A stretch of DNA of 64,000 nucleotides, from positions 1 to 64,000 of the forward strand of contig NZ_JAMHIW010000021.1 in the NCBI RefSeq assembly GCF_023896955.1, given 5' to 3'. The stretch comes from Micromonospora sp. RHAY321 (GTDB lineage: Bacteria; Actinomycetota; Actinomycetes; Mycobacteriales; Micromonosporaceae). Within the stretch, counting starts at the first letter, position 1. The number at the start of each line of letters is the position of its first letter. A program made the position numbers and the translations under genes. The notes beneath the pieces were generated by a model. It worked only from the letters and a program-made list of their open reading frames with translations. It had not been told where the DNA came from and did no database searches. Positions 7,265 to 16,229 of the stretch are shown one piece after another.

Positions 7265-8179
7265 GTGGCGAAGAGTCCGAAGATTTCCGCGAGTCACGAG
7301 CCCGGTGGGCTGATCGTCCACATCAGTGGCCTGCTCCCCTCGCTGTCGCCGGCTGAGCAGCGGGTGGCGCGCCTGGTCGTGTCCGACCCGGCCGCCGCCG
7401 CCCGGCGGACCATTACCGACCTCGCCACCGCAGCCGAGACATCTGAGGCGACCGTCATCCGGTTCTGCCGGTCGGTCGGCATGGACGGCTACCCGCAACT
7501 GCGCATCCGGCTGGCCGCCGAGGCCGCCCGCCGGATCGAGCCACCGGACGCCCGGGTGGTCGGCGGTGACATCCCGCCCGGCGCCGACCTCGCCCAGATC
7601 ATCGCCACCATCGCGTTCAACGACGCACGCGCGGTGGAGGAGACTGCCGAACAGCTCGACCCGGCCGTCTGTGAGCAGGTGGTCGAGGCCATCGCCAACG
7701 CCGGCCGGATCGACATCTACGGCGCCGGCGCCAGCGGGTTCGTCGCCTCCGACTTCCAGCAGAAGCTGCACCGCATCGGCCGGATCGCCTTCTACTTCCC
7801 CGACGTGCACACCGCGCTGACATCCGCCGCCCTGCTCGGCCGCGGCGACGTGGCGATCGGCATCTCGCACACCGGCACCACCTCCGACGTGATCGAGGTG
7901 CTGGAGCAGGCCCGGACGAGGGGCGCCGCCACCGTGGCGCTCACCAACTTCCCGCGCTCACCGATCACCGACGTGGCCGACTTCGTGCTGACCACCGCCG
8001 CCCGGGAGACCACCTACCGGTCCGGCGCGACGGCCAGCCGATTGGCCCAGCTGACCGTGGTCGACTGCCTCTTCGTCGGCGTGGCCGCGCGCAACCGGTC
8101 CCGGGCGCGCAAGGCTCTCGAGGCGACCGCGGAGGCGGTCCAGTCGCACCGGGTGGGTGCCAACCGGAGGCGAGGATGA
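7265..8179 (+). CDS. murR: MurR/RpiR family transcriptional regulator
   Basis: A 304-aa regulator with an N-terminal RpiR helix-turn-helix (about 15-90, ITDLATAAETSEATVIRFCRSVGMDGYPQLR) and a C-terminal SIS domain (about 130-260, IDIYGAGASGF...ISHTGTTSDVIE) that should bind a sugar phosphate. It starts at GTG just after the ATGAAA-N5-TTTCAT palindrome. It overlaps murQ by 4 nt, so the ligand is probably MurNAc-6-phosphate or a related amino-sugar phosphate. The protein probably represses its own operon. Confidence 0.85.
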   Translation: MAKSPKISASHEPGGLIVHISGLLPSLSPAEQRVARLVVSDPAAAARRTITDLATAAETSEATVIRFCRSVGMDGYPQLRIRLAAEAARRIEPPDARVVGGDIPPGADLAQIIATIAFNDARAVEETAEQLDPAVCEQVVEAIANAGRIDIYGAGASGFVASDFQQKLHRIGRIAFYFPDVHTALTSAALLGRGDVAIGISHTGTTSDVIEVLEQARTRGAATVALTNFPRSPITDVADFVLTTAARETTYRSGATASRLAQLTVVDCLFVGVAARNRSRARKALEATAEAVQSHRVGANRRRG

Positions 8180-9132
8180 CGGCCGGCGCGGTGGAGCCGG
8201 ACGAGGACATGCCAGCACCTCCCGCCCGCCCGGTTGTCCGGGTGGGCGCCCCCACCGAACGGCGCAACCCGCTCAGCGTCGACCTCGACCTGATGTCGAC
8301 CCGGGACGTGCTCACCGTGATCAACGAGGCCGACCGGCGCGTACCGGCCGCGGTCGCCGCGGTGCTCGACGAGATCGCCGCCACGGTCGACCTGGCGGTC
8401 GCGGCACTGCGCGGCGGCCACCGGGTGCACTACTTCGGGGCCGGCACCTCCGGGCGGCTGGGTGTGCTGGACGCCGCCGAGCTGGCCCCCACCTTCAACT
8501 CGCCCCGGCACTGGTTCTGCTCCCACCTCGCCGGAGGCCCGGACGCTATGTGGCGTGCCGTGGAGGACGCCGAGGACGACGAGCCGGGTGGCGCGGTCGA
8601 GGCGGCCGGATGTGTGCGCGCCGGGGACCTCGTGGTCGGTCTGGCCGCCAGCGGGCGCACCCCGTACGTCCTCGGGGCGCTCGCCGCGTCCCGCGCCAAG
8701 GGCGCCTCGACGGTGCTGCTCTGCGCCAATCCGGAGGCCGAGGCGGCCAGGTCGGTCGACGTGTTCATCGGGGTGGACACCGGACCCGAGGTGGTCACCG
8801 GGTCGACCCGGATGAAGGCGGGCACCGCGCAGAAGTTGGTGCTCAACACGTTCTCCACCGCCGTCATGGTGCGCCTGGGCCGGGTCTACTCGAACCTCAT
8901 GATCGACATGGTGGCCACCAACGCGAAACTCCGCGGGCGAATGATCTCGATACTGGTCGAGGCCACCGGCTGCTCCGAGGAGATCTCCCAGCGGGCCCTC
9001 ACCGAGGCCGACGGCGACCTGAAGACCGCGCTGGTCTCGCTGGTCTCCGGCGCCGAGGTCGCCGCCGCCCGGGCCGCGCTGGCCCGCTCCGCCGACCAGG
9101 TACGCGGCGCCCTGGCCCTGCTCTCCTCCTAG
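8176..9132 (+). CDS. murQ: N-acetylmuramic acid 6-phosphate etherase
   Basis: Cleaves the lactyl ether of MurNAc-6-phosphate to give GlcNAc-6-phosphate and D-lactate in peptidoglycan recycling. At 318 aa it is of normal length. The SIS fold shows YFGAGTSGRLGVLDAAE near residue 80 and VTGSTRMKAGTAQK near 215, both family signatures, plus a helical C-terminal part. The ATG overlaps the murR stop (ATGA), so the two genes form an operon. No MurNAc transporter or kinase is adjacent, so substrate entry must be encoded elsewhere. Confidence 0.95.
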   Translation: MTAGAVEPDEDMPAPPARPVVRVGAPTERRNPLSVDLDLMSTRDVLTVINEADRRVPAAVAAVLDEIAATVDLAVAALRGGHRVHYFGAGTSGRLGVLDAAELAPTFNSPRHWFCSHLAGGPDAMWRAVEDAEDDEPGGAVEAAGCVRAGDLVVGLAASGRTPYVLGALAASRAKGASTVLLCANPEAEAARSVDVFIGVDTGPEVVTGSTRMKAGTAQKLVLNTFSTAVMVRLGRVYSNLMIDMVATNAKLRGRMISILVEATGCSEEISQRALTEADGDLKTALVSLVSGAEVAAARAALARSADQVRGALALLSS

Positions 9133-9179
9133 CGCCCACGCCCCTACCGGAGGATGGGAAGCGAACGGGGCTCCGGATT

Positions 9180-9220
9180 GTTCATCTGGGCGGGGGGTAA
9201 TACCACCCCCGTGGATGAAC
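9180..9220 (+). terminator. Hairpin after murQ
   Basis: GTTCATC and GATGAAC close an inner GGGGGT/ACCCCC stem, about 50 bp after murQ. It is a good candidate terminator without a T-tract. The remaining roughly 270 bp up to the sigma-factor gene hold its promoter region; no other gene is visible there. Confidence 0.55.
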
Positions 9221-9490
9221 CGACCGGTCCCCCGGTGCGTATCTGGCAGTGACCAGGATCGCAGCGTGGTGGTGACCCGGGTCGCTGTGCCCCCGCGGCG
9301 GGCGGTGTTGCCATAGTTGCGGGCGTTCGGCGATCCGTCGACCCGCCAACCCGTACGAGGTGCCCAGCGGCGAGCCACCCGACGGGGTGCTGACAGCAAA
9401 CGTGGACCGTGCTCTCAGCTACTACTCAGGCATTCGTGACACTTTCGACTCAGTACATGGAATCCCCGACACGTCTCATCTGTTGTGTAG

Positions 9491-10537
<1,047 letters not shown>

Positions 10538-10550
10538 CCTGGTAGTAATG

Positions 10551-10597
10551 ACGGCGAGAGGCCGGCGTCCGATAGGGGGACGCCGGCCTCTCGCCGT
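10551..10597. terminator. Strong bidirectional terminator
   Basis: A perfect 20-bp stem (ACGGCGAGAGG... / ...CCTCTCGCCGT) with a short loop sits between the converging sigma-factor and NlpC/P60 genes and would stop transcription from both sides. Confidence 0.85.
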
Positions 10598-10609
10598 GTC
10601 AGGTGGTGG

Positions 10610-11587
10610 CTAGCGGACCCGGCCGTAGCCCTGGATGGGCATCATGTTCATGCCCCGCTTGAGCACGTTGCGGCCGGCGCTGGGGGCGTCGATCACCTGC
10701 CCGCCGCCGATGTAGAGGGCGACGTGCCCGAGTCCGTTGTAGAAGATGAGGTCTCCGGGGCGTAGGTCGCCGCGGCTGATGTGGGCGACCACGCCCCACT
10801 GCATCCGGGTGTTGTGTGGCAGCGACTTCCCGGCCGCCCGCCAGGCCGCCGACGTCAGCCCGGAGCAGTCGTAGCCGTTCGGTCCGTCGGCCGCCCAGAC
10901 GTACGGCTTGCCCAGGGCACCGAAGGCGTAGCGCACCGCGGCGCCGGCGTCACCGGCGACGGCGGGTACGTTCGCGGCCTCGGCCGCAGCCGCCCTGGGC
11001 TCGGGTCGCTCGGTGGCCGCCCCGTACGCCTGCCGGCGCAGCTCGTACAGCTTGGACAGGTCCTTCTCGATCTGCTTCTTGGCCGCCGTGAGCTGGCGGG
11101 CCTGCGCGGCCTGCCGGGTCAGCGTGGCGTCCAGGCGGCTCTTCTCGTCGAGCAGCCGTTGCTGGTTGGCGGTGAAGCCGGAGATGCGTTCCTGCCGCTG
11201 GCGGGTGAGTTGGTCGAGCGTGCCGAGCCGGTCCAGCAGCGCGGCCGAGCCGCCGGGGCGCAGCAGCGCGTCCGCGGTCCGTAGGCCACCACTCTTGTAC
11301 GCGGTCGTCGCCAGCTCGGCGACGTCGGCCCGGCTCTGCTCGACCTGCTGTTCGAGCGGGCCGATGCGGGCCTGTAATCGGGCTGCGGAGGTCTTGTTGG
11401 TCTTGATCTCCTCGGTGAGCTTGTTGTACGACTCGACGACCCGCTCCAGCTCGGCCGAGGACGTCTCGATCCGGCGGGTCAGGTCGGCGGGTGACGGCTC
11501 CGCGTAGGCCACCGCCGTCGGGGCGATGAGCGCGGCCGACATGCCGGCCAGAGCCATGGTGCGCAGCAGGTTTCTCAGGGATGACAA
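10610..11587 (-). CDS. Secreted NlpC/P60 peptidoglycan hydrolase with coiled coil
   Basis: A secreted wall endopeptidase of RipA-like layout. A signal peptide (about 1-29, ending AVAYA) is followed by a long coiled-coil region (about 32-190, rich in E/K/R/Q heptads) and an NlpC/P60 domain (about 205-325) with catalytic Cys241 (NGYDCSG) and His288 (GHVALY). The start is uncertain: TTG 11587 gives a good n-region and has GAGAGGGG upstream; GTG 11644 would add 19 residues. It lies behind a long structured leader that resembles a c-di-AMP riboswitch, which fits the known control of wall hydrolases in actinobacteria. Confidence 0.88.
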   Translation of the reverse strand: MSSLRNLLRTMALAGMSAALIAPTAVAYAEPSPADLTRRIETSSAELERVVESYNKLTEEIKTNKTSAARLQARIGPLEQQVEQSRADVAELATTAYKSGGLRTADALLRPGGSAALLDRLGTLDQLTRQRQERISGFTANQQRLLDEKSRLDATLTRQAAQARQLTAAKKQIEKDLSKLYELRRQAYGAATERPEPRAAAAEAANVPAVAGDAGAAVRYAFGALGKPYVWAADGPNGYDCSGLTSAAWRAAGKSLPHNTRMQWGVVAHISRGDLRPGDLIFYNGLGHVALYIGGGQVIDAPSAGRNVLKRGMNMMPIQGYGRVR

Positions 11588-11699
11588 GAGCGGAAGGCCC
11601 CTCTCCCACGGCCGCCGTCGGGCTGCTGACGCCCTCGGCGACACCGGCCGGGGCCATCCGGGCGGACGGCGCTGGGCCGGACCGGCCTGCCCAACCTAA

Positions 11700-11885
11700 C
11701 CCGGGACGGTTGTCGCCCGCAGTTGAAGCAGGGTCGAATGTTGGCGAAGTGACGGGAAGTGGTCCCTGCGGCTGGCGTCTCCACGGTGGCTGCCGACACC
11801 CACTGAGACCTCTCGGCTTGACGCCCTTCCCCCGGTTTGCGTGTTATGCGAGCTTCGTCGTTGTCGGCGTATGCCGCCGGATACC
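11700..11885 (-). promoter_or_regulatory. Structured leader, probable ydaO/yuaA (c-di-AMP) riboswitch
   Basis: The leader of the NlpC/P60 gene contains, in transcript sense, CGCATAACACGCAAACC followed by GGGGGAAGGGC, resembling the 5' core of ydaO riboswitches, and later CTTCCCGTCAC, resembling the 3' CCGUCA core. Pairings visible by eye include GGGGAAG with CTTCCC, GGCGTC with GACGCC and GTCTC with GAGAC. The family is known before NlpC/P60 and Rpf wall hydrolases in actinobacteria. The assignment rests on motif memory and not on a covariance model. From about 11890 to 12089 nothing else is recognised. Confidence 0.5.
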
Positions 11886-12089
11886 AGTGCGCCATAACCG
11901 ATAAAACCTGAAATGGATGCTGTTTCTTGGCGACGTCTCCCGCAGGAGTGAACTGTCGGGAGCTTGTAAATGACCCGGCGAACTGGCGGCGCCCCAACAC
12001 AATGAAGGCCGGAGCCGGGAATCCCGTCGATCGGCAGCGATGCCTCTGACCAGCGATTCCGCCCGGCCAACCGCCCCACGGGAGGAACC

Positions 12090-12611
12090 GTGAATCGTGA
12101 AGGCGCAACGACGCGACCGCAGCGAACGGTGCCCGGCGCCCGATCGACCCTGCTGTACGCGCGTCCCGGCATCATCGTGACCGTCGACCGGTTCACCGTC
12201 GGCCGGACCAGTTACCTGGTCGCCGACCTGACCCATCTACGCACCACCCGCGGCCCCCACGACCGCATCGCCGTCCGGGCCGTCGCCATCACGGGCAGCA
12301 TGATCGGCGGCGTCGGGCTCCTGCTCGGCTTCACCGGCGGCCTGCAACGGCTGACGGCCGGGGCGTACCTCATCCTCGGGGCGGTGTTCCTGCTGCCGGC
12401 GGCGCTGGCCCTGGTCGGTGACCGCTGGCGGCCACCACCCTACGAGCTGTGGGGATGGCACCGGGGGGCCGAGATGCTGCTGTTCAGCGCCGACGACGAG
12501 CGGCAGTTCGGCCAGGTCACCCGGGCACTGCTGCGGGCTCGGGAAGTGAACCGGTACGGCGGCTGGGTGGACCCGCTCGCCTCAGCCGACCCGTGGCGGC
12601 CCAGCCGCTGA
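12090..12611 (+). CDS. DUF6232-like membrane protein
   Basis: A 173-aa protein with two hydrophobic segments in the middle (about 68-85 and 92-112), flanked by soluble regions of beta-rich (YARPGIIVTVDRFTVGRTSYLVADL) and helical character. The layout resembles actinobacterial DUF6232 proteins; function unknown. The GTG start is preceded by GGGAGGAACC. It converges on the DUF3817 gene. Confidence 0.65.
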   Translation: MNREGATTRPQRTVPGARSTLLYARPGIIVTVDRFTVGRTSYLVADLTHLRTTRGPHDRIAVRAVAITGSMIGGVGLLLGFTGGLQRLTAGAYLILGAVFLLPAALALVGDRWRPPPYELWGWHRGAEMLLFSADDERQFGQVTRALLRAREVNRYGGWVDPLASADPWRPSR

Positions 12612-12651
12612 CCCGGAGCCGGGTCGGCCCTGCGGGACGTCGGTCGGTCGC

Positions 12652-12978
12652 TCAGCCGGCGACCGGCTCCGGCGTACGCTCCGCCGGGCGGGCCAGCCAC
12701 CCGGTGACCCGGCGCTCGGCGTAGAACGAGACGAACGGCACGGTGCCGGCCAGCATCACCAGGAGCATCCGCTTCAGCGGCCAGTCGGCCCGGCGGCTCA
12801 GGTCGAACGCGGCCACCAGATAGATCATGTAGAGGAAGCCGTGCGCCGGCCCCACCGTCTCCACGACGACCGGGTTGTCGAACGCGTACTTCAGCGGCAT
12901 GCCGATCACGACCAGCAGGATCAGCACCACGCCCACGATCCAGGCGATCACGCGGTACCGGGTAAGGGCTGCGCCCAC
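12652..12978 (-). CDS. DUF3817 family integral membrane protein
   Basis: A 108-aa protein with three hydrophobic helices and the DUF3817 hallmarks GPAHGFLYMIYLVAAFDL and DWPLKRMLLVMLAGTVPFVSFYAERR. GTG start with GGAAGGACG upstream. Function unknown; it follows another small membrane protein gene by 26 bp, so the two are probably co-transcribed, a pairing common in actinobacteria. Confidence 0.85.
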   Translation of the reverse strand: MGAALTRYRVIAWIVGVVLILLVVIGMPLKYAFDNPVVVETVGPAHGFLYMIYLVAAFDLSRRADWPLKRMLLVMLAGTVPFVSFYAERRVTGWLARPAERTPEPVAG

Positions 12979-13004
12979 CTTCGTCCGTCCTTCCGAGCCC
13001 CGGC

Positions 13005-13439
13005 TCAGCCGGGATAGTCACCGGGCCGAGCGCCCGGATTGGCGTTCAACCATGACAGGTAGTGGTTGTAGGCGGCCAGGTCCGTGTCCTCGACGGCCTC
13101 GCCGGCGGCCGGGACCCGGGCAACCCGCACCGGTCGGCGCACCGCCGGTCGGGCTCCGGCGGTCACGGCCTGCGTCGGCGCGTCGGCCGACGCGTCCGTC
13201 AGGTCGGTCGGCGGCTCGGCGGCCGCCTCGGCGTTCCGGCGGGCCAGCCGCACCTCCCGCCACCAGACGTAGACCACGAAGCCGGCGAAGACCGGCCACT
13301 CGACCGCGTACCCCCAGCTCAGGCTGTTGCCGGCGGTGGCCCGGCTGATCTGCCACCAGCCCAGCCCGAGGAAGCTCACGACCAGCACGACCATGGCCAC
13401 GTGACGCGCGATCCACGCCGGGGTCCAGAGCCACCTCAT
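13005..13439 (-). CDS. Small conserved membrane protein
   Basis: A 144-aa protein. RHVAMVVLVVSFLGLGWWQIS and YAVEWPVFAGFVVYVWW form two membrane helices (about 11-32 and 43-62); the rest is an Arg/Ala-rich soluble tail ending in YLSWLNANPGARPGDYPG. The N-terminus recalls SURF1-like entry segments (LGWWQ) but no SURF1 domain follows. Start at ATG 13439 because TACCCT lies 7 nt before it, predicting a leaderless transcript. Probably in an operon with the DUF3817 gene. Confidence 0.7.
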   Translation of the reverse strand: MRWLWTPAWIARHVAMVVLVVSFLGLGWWQISRATAGNSLSWGYAVEWPVFAGFVVYVWWREVRLARRNAEAAAEPPTDLTDASADAPTQAVTAGARPAVRRPVRVARVPAAGEAVEDTDLAAYNHYLSWLNANPGARPGDYPG

Positions 13440-13569
13440 GGCATCGAGGGTACCGGGAAGGGCGCCGCTCTCCGACACCGTGTCGTAGTTGTCGCGTGGC
13501 CGGGATGGTTTGGCGTCACCCGGTGTGGGCATCCGTCTAGACGCCAGCCCAAACGAGACCAGGGGGGCG

Positions 13570-13917
13570 ATGATGACCGGATCGGTACGCGAGGACGGCT
13601 TTCCGTCCAACGGCAGCACTGACATGAGCCCGGAGCAGCGGGTGCCCGAGTGGGGCGGTGACCACCTCGCCGACCCGGCGGGCGTCGGCCCGGACCTCGA
13701 CGACGGCGACCTGCTCGGCGTCGACCCGACGGAGCTGACCGACGAGGATCTGATCCGCGAGATGCACAGCCTGCACCGCACCCGGTTGGACACGCTCCGG
13801 CACGCGGCGGACTCCGCGCTCGCCAACCATCTGCGGCGCACGGCGGAACTCGAAACCGAGTACCTGGCCCGCCACCCGGGCCGGGAGGTCGACCCGAGCC
13901 GCCTGCGGGACGCGTGA
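13570..13917 (+). CDS. DUF6158 family protein
   Basis: A 115-aa acidic cytoplasmic protein. The conserved part is the C-terminal half (DPTELTDEDLIREMHSLHRTRLDTLRHAADSALANHLRRTAELETEYLARHPGR), predicted as two long helices. AGGGGGGCG precedes the ATG. It overlaps the next gene (TGATG). Function unknown; DUF6158 proteins are common in Micromonosporaceae. Confidence 0.75.
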   Translation: MMTGSVREDGFPSNGSTDMSPEQRVPEWGGDHLADPAGVGPDLDDGDLLGVDPTELTDEDLIREMHSLHRTRLDTLRHAADSALANHLRRTAELETEYLARHPGREVDPSRLRDA

Positions 13918-14252
13918 TGCCGGCGCGCGCGGTGCGCGGCATGTCCGCGCCGCCCGAGGTGGTCTTCAACACGGCCACCGATCCCGCCCGCGCGTCGGCG
14001 TGGCTGCCGGAGCCGCTGCGCGGCGACGGCAGCCCCGCCGCCGAGATCAGCGGTGAGGAACTGCGGGCCCGCTGGGGCGACGGCCACGACGCCGACTGGT
14101 CCGCCGAGATCCGGGTGGAGCCGGCGGACTCCGGCGGCGCCCGCATCCAGCTCGACCTGGCTGGCGGGTCCGACGAAGATCCGGACCAGCTGGCCGACGA
14201 GGCGCTGAGCAACCTGGCCCGCGAGGTCGCCGACAACCTCCAGGCCGGCTGA
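13917..14252 (+). CDS. SRPBCC-like small protein
   Basis: A 111-aa protein with PPEVVFNTATDPARASAWLPEPL near the N-terminus, the pattern that opens START/SRPBCC ligand-binding domains, followed by beta-rich segments (DADWSAEIRVEPADSGGARIQLDLAGG) and a C-terminal helix. This is a short member. ATG overlaps the DUF6158 stop by 1 nt, so the pair is translationally coupled. Ligand unknown. Confidence 0.6.
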   Translation: MPARAVRGMSAPPEVVFNTATDPARASAWLPEPLRGDGSPAAEISGEELRARWGDGHDADWSAEIRVEPADSGGARIQLDLAGGSDEDPDQLADEALSNLAREVADNLQAG

Positions 14253-14298
14253 CACCGCCGGACGGCCGCTTTCGCACCACGACACATGAGGAGACCGG

Positions 14299-14838
14299 GT
14301 GACCGACACTGGCCTACGACAGAAGGCGGCGCGGCTGCGCAGGGCGTACGCGCCGCACGAGCACCGCCCGCTCGGCGGCTACCTGGCGGCGATGGGCACC
14401 TACGCCGGGGTTGCCGGGGCGCTGGCCGGCCTGGTCAAGGTGACCGGACGGCCCGTGCCCGAGCGTCCCGCCACCGCCGACGTGGTGCTGCTCTCCATCG
14501 CCACGCACAAGCTCAGCCGGCTGCTGTCCAAGGACGCGGTGACCAGCCCGCTGCGGGCGCCGTTCACCCGGTACGACCGCCCGATCGGCAGCGGTGAGGT
14601 GATGGAGCAGGTCCGCGACTCGGGCAGCTCCACCCGGCACGCCATCGGCGAGCTGTTGAGCTGCCCGTTCTGCCTGGCGGTCTGGGTGGCGACCGGGCTG
14701 ACCGGGGGCCTGGTGCTCGCGCCCCGGCTGACCCGGCTGGTGGCCACCGCGCTGACGGCGGTCGCCGCGTCCGACTTCCTCCAGATGGCGTACGCGACGG
14801 CCCAGCAGGCCGCCGAGGGTGGGCACGACGACGACTGA
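14299..14838 (+). CDS. DUF1360 domain-containing membrane protein
   Basis: A 179-aa protein with DUF1360 features: LSIATHKLSRLLSKDAVTSPLRAPFTRY, and SCPFCLAVWVATG with a conserved CxxC. Two or three membrane helices are visible. GTG start with AGGAGACCGG. Function unknown. It ends a rightward group with DUF6158 and the SRPBCC-like gene and is followed by a clear terminator. Confidence 0.85.
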   Translation: MTDTGLRQKAARLRRAYAPHEHRPLGGYLAAMGTYAGVAGALAGLVKVTGRPVPERPATADVVLLSIATHKLSRLLSKDAVTSPLRAPFTRYDRPIGSGEVMEQVRDSGSSTRHAIGELLSCPFCLAVWVATGLTGGLVLAPRLTRLVATALTAVAASDFLQMAYATAQQAAEGGHDDD

Positions 14839-14852
14839 CGAGTGGACGCGCA

Positions 14853-14882
14853 AAAGGGGGCCGGCAGACACCGGCCCCCTTT
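14853..14882. terminator. Rho-independent terminator
   Basis: AAAGGGGGCCGG and CCGGCCCCCTTT form a perfect 12-bp stem with a 6-nt loop, between the converging DUF1360 gene and the small protein gene at 14893. Confidence 0.85.
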
Positions 14883-14892
14883 GTCGTACGCC

Positions 14893-15087
14893 TCAGCGCT
14901 GCATGCCCGACCAGCCGTGCGGCGACTCCGGCTCCCGTTCGTCCTCGTCCGCCCCGGTGATGATCTCCCGATCCACGGCGGTGCGGTCGTGCTCGTTGGC
15001 GAAGTCCGGCTCGGGGGTGGTGTCCCTGCCCTTCGGGGGCTGACCCAGCGCCGGCACCTTCTCGTCGTGGTCCTCGTGGTGCGTCAT
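14893..15087 (-). CDS. Small hydrophilic hypothetical protein (64 aa)
   Basis: Very polar, His/Asp/Glu-rich (MTHHEDHDEKVPALG) and likely disordered. I start at ATG 15087, which has AGAAGGGAC in front. A GTG at 15114, overlapping the upstream stop by 4 nt, is the alternative and would add 9 residues. No domain recognised. Probably co-transcribed with the 74-aa gene upstream. Confidence 0.55.
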   Translation of the reverse strand: MTHHEDHDEKVPALGQPPKGRDTTPEPDFANEHDRTAVDREIITGADEDEREPESPHGWSGMQR

Positions 15088-15110
15088 GTCGGTGTCCCTT
15101 CTGCGGTCGC

Positions 15111-15335
15111 TCACGCGACGGAGCCGCCCAGCAGGTCGCTGGCCTCGTCCACCGCGTACTCGCCCTCGGGTAGCGCGTCGATCCGGGCGAGCAGGTCCGC
15201 CGGGAGGTCCGCGGCCACGGCCCGTCGGTAGATCTCCGCCTGCGTGACCCGCTCCTGACCTCGGTAGATGTCGTTGAGCAGGTCGTCGAGGGCCTGGGTG
15301 TCCGGCTCGCCGGCCACGGGTGCGTCGTCGGTCAC
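15111..15335 (-). CDS. Small acidic hypothetical protein (74 aa)
   Basis: Mostly helical and acidic: LDDLLNDIYRGQERVTQAEIYRRAVAADLPADLLARIDALPEGEYAVDEASDLLGG. The latter half resembles small DUF2795-type helical proteins, but the match is weak. No membrane segment. It lies directly upstream of the 64-aa gene. Confidence 0.55.
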   Translation of the reverse strand: MTDDAPVAGEPDTQALDDLLNDIYRGQERVTQAEIYRRAVAADLPADLLARIDALPEGEYAVDEASDLLGGSVA

Positions 15336-15376
15336 GCTGATCAGCTACCCGGGTCGGAATCGGTCAAACTTCGTGT

Positions 15377-16060
15377 TCACCAGGGCAGTTCCCCTGCTTC
15401 GTCCTGGAAGGTTCCCGTCGGTCCGCCCGGGTCGAGGGTCGCCAGGCGCACGACATGTCGGGCGCTCTCCTCTGCCGGTCGTCCGATTCCGAAGGCGGCG
15501 GTCATGTCGGTGGCGGTGGTGCCCGGCTCGAGTGCGTTGAACTTGATGCCCGGCTGGGACTTGGCGTACTGCACCGTCAGCATGGTGGCCGCGGACTTGG
15601 ACGCCGAGTACAGCGCAAGCGACAATCCGAACTCCGGCCGCTCGGGATTGTTCACCGCCCAGAACGATCCGGCGCTGCTCGAGATGGTGACGACGTTGGG
15701 ATTCGACGACCTGCGAAGCAGGGGCAGAGCCGCCTCCGTGACACGCACGATTCCCACCGCGTTCGTGTCGAAGGAGTGCAGAGCGGCGGGGCCGTCGAGC
15801 CCGGTCTCCAGAACGCCCGCGTTGTGCACCAGGACGTCGAGTCGGCCCGCGGCCGAGTCGATCGTCGCCAGTGCCCTGCGCACAGATGCGTCGTCGGTCA
15901 CGTCGAGCTGGACGAATCGCGCTCCGAGCGCTGCTGCGGCTTTTTCACCTCGCTCGACATCACGCGCGCCGATGTAGACGTCGTGCCCCAGCTCCAGAAG
16001 CTGTTTGGCGGTCTCGAAGCCGATGCCCTTGTTGGCGCCGGTGATCAGTGTGACAGTCAT
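15377..16060 (-). CDS. SDR family oxidoreductase (carbonyl-reductase-like)
   Basis: A 227-aa NAD(P)H-dependent enzyme. TGANKGIGFETAK (7-19) is the cofactor motif, NAG follows at about 84-86, and SSSAGSFW with YSASKSAA gives catalytic Ser, Tyr and Lys. The TGANKGIG variant is typical of carbonyl-reductase-like SDRs. ATG 16060 follows GGGGAGGACGG. It lies 170 bp downstream of an XRE regulator in the same direction and may be controlled by it. Codon use is slightly less GC-rich than in the neighbours, hinting at later acquisition. Confidence 0.87.
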   Translation of the reverse strand: MTVTLITGANKGIGFETAKQLLELGHDVYIGARDVERGEKAAAALGARFVQLDVTDDASVRRALATIDSAAGRLDVLVHNAGVLETGLDGPAALHSFDTNAVGIVRVTEAALPLLRRSSNPNVVTISSSAGSFWAVNNPERPEFGLSLALYSASKSAATMLTVQYAKSQPGIKFNALEPGTTATDMTAAFGIGRPAEESARHVVRLATLDPGGPTGTFQDEAGELPW

Positions 16061-16229
16061 GTCCGTCCTCCCCGAATGCATGACCAGAACAGGCCGTTGT
16101 GGACGCTATCCACGGCTGAGGGAGGCACCCAGAGCCCTCTCGAGCCTGGGGTCTGACAGGGCCCCTCTGACCACGCGACGCCTTTGCGCCGTGCTGTCGC
16201 GCTCGGCGCCGTCGCTGGGCGCGTTCGTC

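Noticed and set aside
11575..12108. Minus-strand ORF through the NlpC/P60 leader
   Set aside because: It has no recognisable protein features, and the same DNA shows RNA complementarity expected of a riboswitch-like leader.
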